A DNA stretch of 32,544 nt from DASRHK01 sp035650495 (GCA_035650495.1 DASRHK010000150.1:1-32544), one strand, 5' to 3'. Positions 11,431-20,160 are shown, numbered from the stretch's first letter. The notes: generated by a model from the letters alone, not told the origin. Made by a program: numbers and translations.

Positions 11431-11459
11431 TTGCCTGACCGGGTTCAGGTCACTAGAAT
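11431..11459 (+). promoter_or_regulatory. Sigma-70 promoter of the tRNA-fMet-rimP-nusA operon
   Basis: TTGCCT (11431-11436) and TAGAAT (11454-11459) are separated by 17 bases. A GC-rich discriminator (GCGCG) follows, as in stringently controlled stable-RNA promoters. The start would be near 11466, eight bases before the mature tRNA. Confidence 0.75.
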
Positions 11460-11473
11460 GCGCGACTCACCGG

Positions 11474-11550
<77 letters not shown>

Positions 11551-11568
11551 AGCTTTGAAGCGGTAGAG

Positions 11569-11624
11569 AAAAGAACAATCTGGTGTCGTAAAACCAGGCC
11601 CCGCGAGGGCCTTTTTTGTTCTTT
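11569..11624 (+). terminator. Attenuator-like terminator between tRNA-fMet and rimP
   Basis: Three inverted repeats are nested here. A GC hairpin GGCCC/GGGCC (11597-11601 and 11607-11611) is followed by six T, an intrinsic terminator. A second hairpin CTGGT/ACCAG (11580-11584, 11593-11597) shares one base with it. An outer stem AAAGAACAA/TTGTTCTTT (11570-11578, 11616-11624) encloses both and uses the last part of the T run. In E. coli, terminators after metY set how much transcription continues into rimP-nusA. A similar read-through control is inferred here. Confidence 0.7.
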
Positions 11625-11645
11625 AGGCGGTCGAAACATTACGGA

Positions 11646-12122
11646 ATGCTGGATACGAAGCTGACACAGTTGCTGGAACCGGTGGTCGAGAGCCTCGGCT
11701 ACGAGCTGGTGCTGCTCGAATACGTGCCGCAGCGCGGCGGCGCGCTCGTGCGCCTGTACATCGACTCGCTGGGCGGCATCACGCTCGCCGATTGCGAGCG
11801 CGTGAGCCGCGAAGTCTCGGCGACGCTCGACGTCAACGACCCGATCCCTCAGAACTACCGCCTCGAAGTGTCCTCGCCCGGCATGGATCGACCCCTCGTG
11901 AAGCCCGAGCATTTCGAGCGCTTCGTCGGCCATGACGTGTCGATCCGGCTCGCGACGCCGCGCGACGGCCGCCGGAAATTCTCGGGCCGGTTGTCGGGCT
12001 ACGCGAACCGGGCGGTCTCGGTGCAGGCCGAGGACGGCAAGTTCGACTTCGCGCTCGACGAGATCGAGCGCGCGCACCTGATTCCCGATGTCAACGAATT
12101 GAAGCCGGAAAAACGACGATGA
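11646..12122 (+). CDS. rimP: Ribosome maturation factor RimP
   Basis: RimP helps assemble the 30S subunit. The 158 residues begin LDTKLTQLLEPVVESLGYELV and continue with GALVRLYID, ITLADCERVSREVSATLDVNDPI and the strongly conserved YRLEVSSPGMDRPL, then the C-terminal SH3-like domain. ATG at 11646 is chosen; a TTG in the same frame at 11616 lies in the terminator's T run and is unlikely. The Shine-Dalgarno is poor. The stop overlaps the nusA start by four bases (ATGA), so translation is probably coupled. Confidence 0.94.
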   Translation: MLDTKLTQLLEPVVESLGYELVLLEYVPQRGGALVRLYIDSLGGITLADCERVSREVSATLDVNDPIPQNYRLEVSSPGMDRPLVKPEHFERFVGHDVSIRLATPRDGRRKFSGRLSGYANRAVSVQAEDGKFDFALDEIERAHLIPDVNELKPEKRR

Positions 12123-13618
12123 GCACGAACAGCAAGCTGATTTTGCAGATGGTGGAAGTCGTCTCCAACGAGAAGGCCGTCGACAAGGAGATCATCTTCC
12201 AGGCGCTGGAAGCCGCGCTCGCGTCGGCAACCAAGAAGCGCTACGGCAACGACGAGATGGACGCGCGCGTCGCCATCGACCGCACGAGCGGCGAGTACGA
12301 GACCTGGCGCCGCTGGCTGGTGATGGACGACGAGGACGAGAACTTCGAGTCGCCCGAGCGCCACATCCTGTTCACGCCGGCCCAGGACAAGAAGCCCGGC
12401 TCCGCGATCGGCGAGTACATCGAGGAGCGTCTCGAGAACGTCGAGTTCGGCCGCATCTCCGCGCAGACCGCCAAGCAGGTCATCGTGCAGAAAGTGCGCG
12501 AGGCCGAGCGTGCGCAGGTCGTCGAGGCCTACAAAGGTCGCGTCGGCGAATTGCTGACCGGCCTCGTGAAGCGCCTCGAGCGCGGCGCGGTCGTGGTCGA
12601 TCTGGGCGGCAGCGCGGAAGCGCTGGTTCCGCGCGAGCACGTCATCCCGCGCGAGCCGCTGCGCCCGGGCGATCGCGTCCGCGGATATCTCTACGAAGTC
12701 CGCGCCGAAGTGCGCGGACCGCAGCTGTTCATGTCGCGCACGATGCCGCAGTACCTGCTCGAGCTGTTCAAGCTCGAAGTGCCGGAGATCGCGCAGGGCC
12801 TCATCGAATTGAAGGGCGCCGCCCGCGATCCGGGCCTGCGCGCCAAGGTCGCCGTGAAGGCGAAGGACAAGCGCATCGATCCGGTCGGCGCGTGCGTCGG
12901 CATGCGCGGATCGCGCGTGCAGAGCGTGTCGAACGAGCTGGCCGGCGAGCGCATCGACATCGTGCCGTGGGACGAGAACCCCGCGCAGTTCGTGATCAAC
13001 GCCATGGCGCCGGCGGAAGTCGAGTCGATCGTCGTCGACGAGGAAGCGCATGCGATGTCGATCGCGGTCGCCGAGGACAAGCTCGCGCAGGCGATCGGCC
13101 GCGGCGGCCAGAACGTTCGGCTCGCGTCCGAGCTCACCGGCTGGGTGCTCAACGTGATGACGGCCGCCGAAGCGCAGGCGAAGACCGATTCGGAGAACCA
13201 GTCGATCAAGCAGAACTTCATGGAAGCGCTCGGCGTCGACGAGGAAGTCGCGTCGATCCTCGTGCAGGAGGGCTTCACTACGCTCGAAGAGATCGCCTAC
13301 GTCCCCGAGAAGGAGCTCATCGAGATCGAGGAGTTCGACGAGGACATCGTCAACGAGCTGCGTTCGCGTGCGCGCGACGTGCTCTTGACCAGCGCGATCA
13401 AGAAAGTTGAAGACGCCGCCGACGTGAAGCCCGCGGAAGATCTCCTCGCCGTCGAAGGCATGAGTGAAGATCTCGCCCAGAAGCTCGCCGCTGCAGGCGT
13501 CGTCACTTGCGAGAACCTCGCCGACCTCGCGACCGACGAGCTCACCGAGATGGTCGCGATGGACGCCAAGCAGGCTTCCGCCCTGATCATGGCCGCACGC
13601 GCCAAGGCGTACGCCTAA
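12119..13618 (+). CDS. nusA: Transcription termination/antitermination factor NusA
   Basis: NusA binds RNA polymerase and modulates pausing, termination and antitermination. The 499 residues follow the proteobacterial layout: N-terminal polymerase-binding domain (KLILQMVEVVSNEKAV), S1 domain from about residue 135 (YKGRVGELLTGLVKRLERGAVVVDLG), two KH domains (DPVGACVGMRGSRVQSVSNEL; AIGRGGQNVRLASELTGW), and two C-terminal acidic repeats (FMEALGVDEEVASILVQEG; DLLAVEGMSEDLAQKLAAAG), which in E. coli contact the alpha subunit. The length is close to E. coli's 495. It overlaps rimP and precedes infB by 26 bases. Confidence 0.97.
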   Translation: MSTNSKLILQMVEVVSNEKAVDKEIIFQALEAALASATKKRYGNDEMDARVAIDRTSGEYETWRRWLVMDDEDENFESPERHILFTPAQDKKPGSAIGEYIEERLENVEFGRISAQTAKQVIVQKVREAERAQVVEAYKGRVGELLTGLVKRLERGAVVVDLGGSAEALVPREHVIPREPLRPGDRVRGYLYEVRAEVRGPQLFMSRTMPQYLLELFKLEVPEIAQGLIELKGAARDPGLRAKVAVKAKDKRIDPVGACVGMRGSRVQSVSNELAGERIDIVPWDENPAQFVINAMAPAEVESIVVDEEAHAMSIAVAEDKLAQAIGRGGQNVRLASELTGWVLNVMTAAEAQAKTDSENQSIKQNFMEALGVDEEVASILVQEGFTTLEEIAYVPEKELIEIEEFDEDIVNELRSRARDVLLTSAIKKVEDAADVKPAEDLLAVEGMSEDLAQKLAAAGVVTCENLADLATDELTEMVAMDAKQASALIMAARAKAYA

Positions 13619-13644
13619 GGCGCAACAGAACCTCGAGCACGCCC

Positions 13645-16224
13645 ATGTCAAAAGTCAAAGTCCAGGACTTCGCGAACCAGATCAAGCGTCCGGTTCCCGA
13701 GCTGCTCGCCCAGTTCAAGGAAGCCGGCGTCGCCGTCGAAGACGCTTCGTCCGAGATCAGCGACGACGACAAGCTCGCGCTGTTCGAGCACCTCAAGAAG
13801 AAGACTGGCTCCGCAGCGGTGACCGCCGCGGAGCCCAAGCGCATCACGCTCAAGCGCAAGGAGACGAGCGAGCTCAAGCTCGGGCCGTCGCGTGGCGGCA
13901 CCGGCAAGACCGTCGCCGTCGAGGTGCGCAAGCGTCGCACCTACATCAAGCGCGACGAAGCCGATCAGCCGGAGTCGCAGGAAGACGTCGAGGCCGCCGC
14001 GAAAGAGCAGGCGGAGCGTGAGGCTGCTGCGCGCCATGCCGCAGAAGCGGAGGCCAAGCGTCACCAGGAAGAAGCCGAGCGCAAGATGCGCGAGGAAGAG
14101 GCTGCGCGTCGCGCAGTCGAGGAAGAGACGCGCAAGAAGCAGGAAGAGGAATCGCGCCGCGCCGCCGCGATCGCCGATCCCGCGCGCTCTGCCGCTGAAA
14201 TCTCACGCCGCCGCGCCGAAGAGAATCTGCGCCGCGCCGCCGAGCACAAGCCGGAGCCGAAGAAGGCGCCGGAAGAACCGCAGCGCCGCCACCAGGAGCA
14301 GCCGCAGCGCGTCGAGATCCATGTTGCGGCCGGCAAGAGCGGCAAGCGCGCGAAGAAGACGCGCAAGCCCTCCGGTCCGATCCGCATCGACACGCAGCAC
14401 GCGTTCGAGAAACCGGTCGCACCGATCGTGCGCGAAGTCGAAGTGCCGGAGTTCATCACGGTCGGCGATCTTGCCAACCGCATGGCGGTGAAGGCGACCG
14501 AAGTCATCAAGACGCTGATGGGCATGGGCGTGATGGCGACGATCAACCAGTCGCTCGACCAGGACACCGCGGTGCTCACGGTCGAGGAGATGGGGCACAA
14601 GGTCAAGGTGGTCAAGGCCACCGACGCGGAAGACACGCTGATGAAGGACGTCGCCGGCGAAGTGAAGGCGACGACCGAGGAGCTGCGTCCGCCGATCGTC
14701 ACTGTCATGGGCCACGTCGATCACGGCAAGACTTCGCTGCTCGATTACATCCGCAAGACGCGCGTGGCCGCAGGCGAAGCCGGCGGCATCACGCAGCACA
14801 TCGGCGCGTACAGCGTGAAGACGGCGAAGGGCGCGATCACGTTCCTCGACACGCCCGGCCACGCGGCGTTCACGCGCATGCGTGCGCGCGGCGCGCAGGT
14901 GACCGACATCGTCATCCTCGTCGTTGCCGGCGATGACAGCGTCATGCCGCAGACGCGCGAAGCGATCCAGCACGCGCGCGCCGGCAAGGTGCCGATGGTG
15001 GTCGCCGTGACCAAGATCGACAAGCACGATGCCAACGTCGACAAGGTGAAGAACGATCTCTTGAAGGAAGAAGTGGTCGCCGAGGATTTCGGCGGCGACG
15101 TCCAGGTCGTCGGCGTTTCCGCGCACACGGGCAAGGGCGTCGACGATCTGCTCGATGCCGTGTTGCTGCAGGCCGAAGTGCTGGAGCTCAAGGCGCCGGT
15201 CGATGCGCCGGCGCGCGGCGCGATCATCGAGTCGTCGCTCGAGAAAGGTCGCGGGCCGGTCGCAACCGTGCTGGTCCGCAGCGGAACGCTGCACGCCGGC
15301 GACGTCATCCTCTCCGGCTCGCATTTCGGCCGCGTCCGCGCGATGTTCGACGACGCCGGCAAGCCGGCGAAGGAAGCGGGCCCCTCGGTGCCCGTGTCGG
15401 TGCTCGGACTGTCGGGACTTCCCGATGCCGGCGACGAAGTCATCGTCGTCGCCGACGAGCGCAAGGCACGCGAGCTCGCCGAGCTGCGCGAGCGCCGTCT
15501 GCGCGAGCAGAAGCTCGCCCAGGCCCAGGTCGTTCGCATGGAGCAGGTCTTCGCCAAGATGGGCGAGGGCGAGGTCAAGCAGCTCAACCTGATGATCAAG
15601 GCCGACGTGCAGGGCTCGATGGAAGCGATCGTCGAAGCGCTGTCGAAGCTGCCGACGGCGGAGGTCAAGGTCAACGTCGTCTCCGCCGCGGTCGGCGGCA
15701 TCAACGAGTCCGACGTCGATCTCGCGCTCGCGTCGAGCGCGATCATCATCGGCTTCAACACGCGCGCCGACGGCACCGCCCGCAAGCGCGTGCAGGAAAC
15801 CGGCGTCGACGTGCGCTACTACAGCATCATCTACGACCTTCTCGATGACGTTGCCGGCGCCGTGTCGGGCCTGCTCGGCACCGAGACGCGCGAGCAGATC
15901 GTCGGCACCGCGCAGGTGCGCGACGTGTTCCGCAGCTCCAAGTTCGGCAACATCGCGGGCTGTCTCGTCATGGAAGGTCGCGTCGAGCGCGGCCTGCCGA
16001 TCCGCGTGCTGCGCAACAACACGGTGATCTACGAAGGCGAGCTCGAGTCGCTGCGCCGCTTCAAGGACGACGTCAACAAGGTCGAGGCCGGCACGGAGTG
16101 CGGCATCGGCGTGAAGAACTACAACGACGTCAAGGTCGGCGACCAGATCGAATGCTTCCAGCGCATCGAGGTCAAACGCACGGTCAAGGCCGAGCTCGCC
16201 ACGGAGAAAGCCGGCGGCCGCTGA
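13645..16224 (+). CDS. infB: Translation initiation factor IF-2
   Basis: IF-2 is the GTPase that places fMet-tRNA on the 30S subunit and promotes subunit joining. The 859 residues start with an IF2_N domain (KVQDFANQIKRPVPELLAQFKEAG). A long, highly charged Glu/Arg/Ala-rich linker (about 110-240) follows, then a second small N-domain, the G domain with G1 GHVDHGKT (356-363), G3 DTPGH (402-406) and G4 TKID (456-459), and the beta-barrel and C-terminal fMet-tRNA-binding domains. G4 is normally NKID; Thr replaces Asn here. ATG at 13645 is chosen from homology; an upstream frame extension overlapping nusA encodes an Arg-rich shadow. No start for a shorter IF2-beta form was examined in detail. Confidence 0.97.
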   Translation: MSKVKVQDFANQIKRPVPELLAQFKEAGVAVEDASSEISDDDKLALFEHLKKKTGSAAVTAAEPKRITLKRKETSELKLGPSRGGTGKTVAVEVRKRRTYIKRDEADQPESQEDVEAAAKEQAEREAAARHAAEAEAKRHQEEAERKMREEEAARRAVEEETRKKQEEESRRAAAIADPARSAAEISRRRAEENLRRAAEHKPEPKKAPEEPQRRHQEQPQRVEIHVAAGKSGKRAKKTRKPSGPIRIDTQHAFEKPVAPIVREVEVPEFITVGDLANRMAVKATEVIKTLMGMGVMATINQSLDQDTAVLTVEEMGHKVKVVKATDAEDTLMKDVAGEVKATTEELRPPIVTVMGHVDHGKTSLLDYIRKTRVAAGEAGGITQHIGAYSVKTAKGAITFLDTPGHAAFTRMRARGAQVTDIVILVVAGDDSVMPQTREAIQHARAGKVPMVVAVTKIDKHDANVDKVKNDLLKEEVVAEDFGGDVQVVGVSAHTGKGVDDLLDAVLLQAEVLELKAPVDAPARGAIIESSLEKGRGPVATVLVRSGTLHAGDVILSGSHFGRVRAMFDDAGKPAKEAGPSVPVSVLGLSGLPDAGDEVIVVADERKARELAELRERRLREQKLAQAQVVRMEQVFAKMGEGEVKQLNLMIKADVQGSMEAIVEALSKLPTAEVKVNVVSAAVGGINESDVDLALASSAIIIGFNTRADGTARKRVQETGVDVRYYSIIYDLLDDVAGAVSGLLGTETREQIVGTAQVRDVFRSSKFGNIAGCLVMEGRVERGLPIRVLRNNTVIYEGELESLRRFKDDVNKVEAGTECGIGVKNYNDVKVGDQIECFQRIEVKRTVKAELATEKAGGR

Positions 16225-16248
16225 TTTGTCGTAGCGGAGGCGCGCGTC

Positions 16249-16641
16249 ATGCCCAAGGAATATCCGCGCTCGGCGCGGCTCGCGGCGCAGCTCCAGCAGG
16301 AGCTCTCCGGGCTGCTGCGCGCCAATCTGCTGCGCGACCCGCGCGTCTACGGCGTCGATCTTGCGGTGACCACGGTCGAGCTCGCGCAGGATCTGTCGCA
16401 CGCGCACGTGCTGGTGAGCACGCTCGGCGACGTCTCGAAGCTGGCGGACGCAGTCGCTGCGCTCAATCACGCGAAGGGCAAGCTGCGAGGGGAGCTCGGG
16501 CGGCGCCTCAAGATCCGCTACATCCCCGAGCTCACGTTCAAGTCCGACGACAGCGTACGCGAGGCCGACAAGATCAATCGCCTGCTGCACGACGCGCTCG
16601 AGAAGGATCGCAAGTTCGCAGCGGATCGCGACAAGAACTGA
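16249..16641 (+). CDS. rbfA: 30S ribosome-binding factor RbfA
   Basis: RbfA is a KH-like protein needed for 16S rRNA 5'-end maturation and cold adaptation. The 130 residues have the expected order: YPRSARLAAQLQQELSGLL helix, ARV-type core (VDLAVTTVELAQDLSHAHVLVSTLG), NHAKGKLRGELGRRLKIRYIPELTFKSDDSV, and a short charged tail. It starts 24 bases after infB and ends three bases before truB. Confidence 0.95.
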   Translation: MPKEYPRSARLAAQLQQELSGLLRANLLRDPRVYGVDLAVTTVELAQDLSHAHVLVSTLGDVSKLADAVAALNHAKGKLRGELGRRLKIRYIPELTFKSDDSVREADKINRLLHDALEKDRKFAADRDKN

Positions 16642-16644
16642 AGC

Positions 16645-17559
16645 ATGAGCGCCCCGCGTCGCGCGCCGCGTCGCAACGTCGACGGCATCCTGCTGCTCGA
16701 CAAGCCGGAGGGGCTCACCTCGAACGCGGTGCTTCAGCGCGTGAAGCGGCTCTACAACGCGGGGAAGGCGGGCCATACCGGCAGCCTCGATCCGATCGCG
16801 ACCGGCTTGCTGCCGATCTGCTTCGGGCAAGCCACGAAGCTTTCCGGATTCCTGCTCGACGGCGACAAGCGCTATCGCGTTCGCGCCAAGCTCGGCGTGA
16901 AGACCTCGACCGGCGATCGCGAAGGCGAGCCGATCGCGCACTCCGATCCAGGCAGCGTGACCGGCGATGCCGTCGAGCGCACGCTGCCGAAATTCATCGG
17001 CACGCAGCAACAGGTGCCGCCGATGTATTCGGCGCTCAAGCACGAGGGGCAGCGCCTGTATGAGCTCGCGCGATCCGGTGTCGAGGTCGATCGCGCGCCG
17101 CGCGCGATCACGATTCACGAGCTGCAGCTGATCGGGCTCGCCGCTGGCGTGATCGAGCTCGACGTGTTGTGCAGCAAAGGCACCTATGTGCGCACGCTGG
17201 TCGAGGACGTCGCGACGTCGATCGGGCAGGTGGCGCACGTGGTCGCGCTCCGCCGCACCGGGGCACAGCCGTTCTGGTCGCCGGAGCTGGTGACCGTCGA
17301 CACCCTGGAAGCCGCCGGGACGCGAGGACTCGATGCCCTCGACGCGCTCCTGCAGCCGGTCGCCGCAGGCGCGGCTTCGTTGCCGCAGGTCCGGATCGAC
17401 GACGATCGGGCGTTCTATCTGTCGCGCGGCCAGGCCGTGCGGGTGGCGTCGGTGCCGGACAGCCAGACGATCGCCGTCGTGAACGGCGGCGGGCGGTTGC
17501 TGGGGATCGGGCGGCGCGACGCGCACGGCATGCTGGCGCCCAGCCGCTGGCTCAGCTGA
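16645..17559 (+). CDS. truB: tRNA pseudouridine(55) synthase TruB
   Basis: TruB makes the near-universal pseudouridine 55 in the tRNA T loop. The 304 residues begin with a basic stretch and GILLLDKPEGLTSNAVLQRVKRL. The catalytic Asp49 sits in GHTGSLDPIATGLLPI. YRVRAKLGVKTSTGDREGE, QVPPMYSALKHEGQRLYELAR and CSKGTYVRTLVEDV follow. The C-terminal part is a short PUA-like domain (AFYLSRGQAVRV). Its tRNA substrates include the two tRNAs of this window. Confidence 0.96.
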   Translation: MSAPRRAPRRNVDGILLLDKPEGLTSNAVLQRVKRLYNAGKAGHTGSLDPIATGLLPICFGQATKLSGFLLDGDKRYRVRAKLGVKTSTGDREGEPIAHSDPGSVTGDAVERTLPKFIGTQQQVPPMYSALKHEGQRLYELARSGVEVDRAPRAITIHELQLIGLAAGVIELDVLCSKGTYVRTLVEDVATSIGQVAHVVALRRTGAQPFWSPELVTVDTLEAAGTRGLDALDALLQPVAAGAASLPQVRIDDDRAFYLSRGQAVRVASVPDSQTIAVVNGGGRLLGIGRRDAHGMLAPSRWLS

Positions 17560-17587
17560 AAAAAGCGCCAAAAACGCCGAATTTTAC

Positions 17588-17616
17588 TTGTTGGGCCGCA
17601 GCTTCGGGACTACAAT
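17588..17616 (+). promoter_or_regulatory. Sigma-70 promoter of rpsO-pnp
   Basis: TTGTTG (17588-17593) and TACAAT (17611-17616) are separated by exactly 17 bases in the truB-rpsO gap, where E. coli also has an rpsO promoter. The start would be near 17622-17624. Confidence 0.75.
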
Positions 17617-17620
17617 GCGC

Positions 17621-17655
17621 GGCTCGAAAACGACCGAAACGACGAATCTGGAGCC
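17621..17655 (+). promoter_or_regulatory. rpsO leader with possible Shine-Dalgarno-masking stem
   Basis: GGCTC (17621-17625) can pair with GAGCC (17651-17655), which contains most of the rpsO Shine-Dalgarno GGAG (17650-17653). S15 represses its own translation through leader structures in several bacteria, using unrelated folds. This stem is short and depends on the exact transcription start. Confidence 0.4.
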
Positions 17656-17662
17656 TTTGGCA

Positions 17663-17932
17663 ATGGTTGCAACCGTGGAACGCAAGCGCGCCGTGATGGA
17701 GAAATTCCGCCGCGCGAAGAACGACACCGGCTCGCCGGAAGTGCAGATCGCGCTGCTCACCGAGCGCATCAACGGCCTGGCGCCGCACTTCGAGGCGCAC
17801 AAGAAGGACAATCACTCGCGCATGGGCCTGCTGAAGATGGTGAATCAGCGCCGCAAGCTGCTCGACTATCTCAAGCGCAGCGATTCCGCGGGCTATCAGA
17901 AGCTCATTACCGATCTCGGCCTCCGTCGCTGA
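17663..17932 (+). CDS. rpsO: 30S ribosomal protein S15
   Basis: S15 binds the three-way junction of the 16S central domain early in 30S assembly and forms an inter-subunit bridge. From ATG at 17663 the protein has 89 residues, exactly the E. coli length, with the conserved NDTGSPEVQIALLTERI, HKKDNHSRMGLLKMVNQRRKLLDYLK and terminal LGLRR. An in-frame upstream start at 17588 would fall inside the promoter and is rejected. GGAG at 17650-17653 gives nine-base spacing. pnp follows after 56 bases. Confidence 0.96.
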   Translation: MVATVERKRAVMEKFRRAKNDTGSPEVQIALLTERINGLAPHFEAHKKDNHSRMGLLKMVNQRRKLLDYLKRSDSAGYQKLITDLGLRR

Positions 17933-17941
17933 GATTCTCGC

Positions 17942-17958
17942 GGCGGAATTCTTCCGCC
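17942..17958 (+). other. Hairpin between rpsO and pnp
   Basis: A perfect 7-bp stem GGCGGAA/TTCCGCC with a TTC loop starts 9 bases after the rpsO stop. There is no T run, so full termination is unlikely. In E. coli this gap holds a weak terminator and an RNase III site through which PNPase autoregulates; a similar role is possible. Confidence 0.5.
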
Positions 17959-17988
17959 CCTTAACCACCTTCACCCGAGATCGCCGCC

Positions 17989-20076
17989 ATGGTGTATCCA
18001 ACTCCGCCCGTCAAGAAAACCTTCAAGTACGGCCAGCACAACGTCACCCTCGAGACCGGGGCGATCGCGCGCCAGGCCACGAGTGTCGTCGTCACCGTCG
18101 AGGACACCGTCGTCCTGGTGACCTGCGTCTTCCGCAAGGAAGCGAAGGAAGGCCAGGATTTCTTCCCGCTCACCGTCGACTACATGGAGCGCTTCTACGC
18201 CGGTGGCCGCGTGCCCGGCGGCTTCTTCAAGCGTGAAGGCCGCCCGACCGAGAAGGAGACGCTGACCTCGCGCCTGATCGATCGTCCGCTGCGCCCGCTG
18301 TTCCCCGAAGGCTTCTACAACGAAGTCCAGATCACCGCGACGGTGATGTCGCTCAATCCGCAGATCGACGGCGACATCCCCGCGCTGCTCGGCGCCTCCG
18401 CCGCGGTCGCCCTCTCCGGCGTGCCGTTCAACGGCCCGATCGGCGCCGCGCGCGTCGGTTACATCAACGGCCAGTACGTGCTCAACCCGACCACCGAGCA
18501 GACCGAGACGTCGCAGCTCGATCTCGTCGTCGCCGGCACCAAGGACGCCGTGCTGATGGTCGAGTCGGAAGCCAAGATGCTCACCGAGCAGGTCATGCTC
18601 GGCGCCGTGCTGTTCGGCCACGAGCAGATGCAGACCGCGATCAAGGCGATCAATGAGCTCGTCGCGCAGGCCGGCAAGCCGAAGTTCGAGTGGAAGGCGG
18701 CGGATCGCACTGCGGTCAAGGAATTCGTGAAGGCCTACGAGTCGCAGATCGTCGCGGCTTACGGCAACACCGAGAAGCAGAAGCGCTACGCCGCGCTCGA
18801 CGCCGTCGTCGACGCCGCGCTCGCCGCCAAGCCCGAGACGCTCTCCGAGCAGCAGGTCGTCGCCGAGATGGAAGAGCTGAAGGCGCGCATCGTGCGCCAT
18901 CGCATCCTCGACGGTCAGCCGCGCATCGACGGCCGCGACAAGTTCACCGTGCGTCCGCTGTCGATGGGCGTCGGCATCCTGCCGCGCACGCACGGCTCGT
19001 CGCTGTTCACGCGTGGCGAGACGCAGGTGCTCGCGGTCACCACGCTCGGCACCGGCAAGGATTACCAGATCATCGACGCGATCGAAGGCGAGTGGCACGA
19101 GAACTTCATGTTCCACTACAACTTCCCGCCGTACTGCGTCGGCGAAACCGGCCGTCTCAACGCGCCAAAGCGCCGCGAGATCGGCCACGGTCGACTGGCG
19201 AAGCGCGGCGTTGCCGCGGTGATGCCGGATCTGGACAAGGAATTCCCGTACGTCGTGCGCGTCGTGGCCGAGACGATGGAGTCGAACGGCTCGTCGTCGA
19301 TGGCGTCGGTGTGCAGCTCGTGCCTCGCGCTGATGGACGCGGGCGTGCCGATCAAGGCACCGGTCGCGGGCATCGCGATGGGCCTGATCCTCGAGGGCAA
19401 CCGCCACGCCGTGCTCACCGATATCCTCGGTGACGAAGATCACCTCGGCGACATGGATTTCAAGGTCGCCGGCACCAAGGACGGTGTCACTGCGCTGCAG
19501 ATGGACATCAAGATCGAAGGCATCACCGGCGACATCATGAAGACCGCGCTGGAGCAGGCGAAGACCGCGCGTCTCCACATCCTCGGCGAGATGGCGAAGG
19601 TCATCGACAAGCCGCGTCCGGACATGTCGCCGTACGCGCCGCGCATCACCACGCTGAAGATCCATCCGGACAAGATCCGCGAGGTCATCGGCAAGGGCGG
19701 CGTCACCATCCGCGCGATCACCGAAGAGACCGGCACGCAGATCGACATCGACGACGATGGCACGATCAAGGTCGCCGCCGTCGACCAGAAGGCTGCGAAC
19801 GCCGCGATCGCGCGCATCCAGCAGCTCACGCGCGACGTCGAGGTGGGCGAGGTCTACGAAGGCCGCGTGGCGAAGATCATGGACTTCGGGGCGTTCGTCA
19901 CGATCCTTCCGGGCAAGGACGGACTGGTCCACATCTCGCAGATGTCGGACAAGCGCGTCGAGAAGGTCGAGGACGTGGTCAAGGAAGGCCAGAACGTCCG
20001 CGTGAAGGTTCTCGAGGTCGATCGCCAGGGCAAGATTCGCCTGTCGATGAAGGCCGTCGACACGGCCCAGGCCTGA
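17989..20076 (+). CDS. pnp: Polyribonucleotide nucleotidyltransferase (PNPase)
   Basis: PNPase is the trimeric 3'-5' phosphorolytic exonuclease of RNA decay and a degradosome partner. The 695 residues contain two RNase PH domains joined by a helical linker. The first has GRVPGGFFKREGRPTEKETLTSRLIDRPLRPLFPEGF; the second has RTHGSSLFTRGETQVLAVTTLG, PPYCVGETGRLNAPKRREIGHGRLA and DILGDEDHLGDMDFKVAGT. A KH domain (IREVIGKGGVTIRAITEETG) and an S1 domain (GRVAKIMDFGAFVTILPGKDGLVHISQM) close the protein. ATG at 17989 gives the standard start. It is the last gene of the operon. Confidence 0.97.
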   Translation: MVYPTPPVKKTFKYGQHNVTLETGAIARQATSVVVTVEDTVVLVTCVFRKEAKEGQDFFPLTVDYMERFYAGGRVPGGFFKREGRPTEKETLTSRLIDRPLRPLFPEGFYNEVQITATVMSLNPQIDGDIPALLGASAAVALSGVPFNGPIGAARVGYINGQYVLNPTTEQTETSQLDLVVAGTKDAVLMVESEAKMLTEQVMLGAVLFGHEQMQTAIKAINELVAQAGKPKFEWKAADRTAVKEFVKAYESQIVAAYGNTEKQKRYAALDAVVDAALAAKPETLSEQQVVAEMEELKARIVRHRILDGQPRIDGRDKFTVRPLSMGVGILPRTHGSSLFTRGETQVLAVTTLGTGKDYQIIDAIEGEWHENFMFHYNFPPYCVGETGRLNAPKRREIGHGRLAKRGVAAVMPDLDKEFPYVVRVVAETMESNGSSSMASVCSSCLALMDAGVPIKAPVAGIAMGLILEGNRHAVLTDILGDEDHLGDMDFKVAGTKDGVTALQMDIKIEGITGDIMKTALEQAKTARLHILGEMAKVIDKPRPDMSPYAPRITTLKIHPDKIREVIGKGGVTIRAITEETGTQIDIDDDGTIKVAAVDQKAANAAIARIQQLTRDVEVGEVYEGRVAKIMDFGAFVTILPGKDGLVHISQMSDKRVEKVEDVVKEGQNVRVKVLEVDRQGKIRLSMKAVDTAQA

Positions 20077-20091
20077 TCCGGCTGCAGCATC

Positions 20092-20115
20092 AGAGCCCCG
20101 CTTCGGCGGGGTTCT
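20092..20115 (+). terminator. Terminator hairpin after pnp
   Basis: A 10-bp stem (one G-T) closed by a TTCG tetraloop begins 16 bases after the pnp stop. The following bases (CGTTTG) are only weakly T-rich, so termination may be partial. Confidence 0.65.
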
Positions 20116-20129
20116 CGTTTGTGCGGGAC

Positions 20130-20160
20130 AAAAAAAGAGGCCCCGAGGGGTATCGGGGCC
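20130..20160 (-). terminator. Intrinsic terminator of the predicted small RNA
   Basis: On the minus strand GGCCCCGA/TCGGGGCC (8 bp, 6-base loop, 20160-20139) is followed by TC and seven T (20136-20130). It is a textbook minus-strand terminator, 228 bases past the phaR stop and downstream of a separate promoter. Confidence 0.88.
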
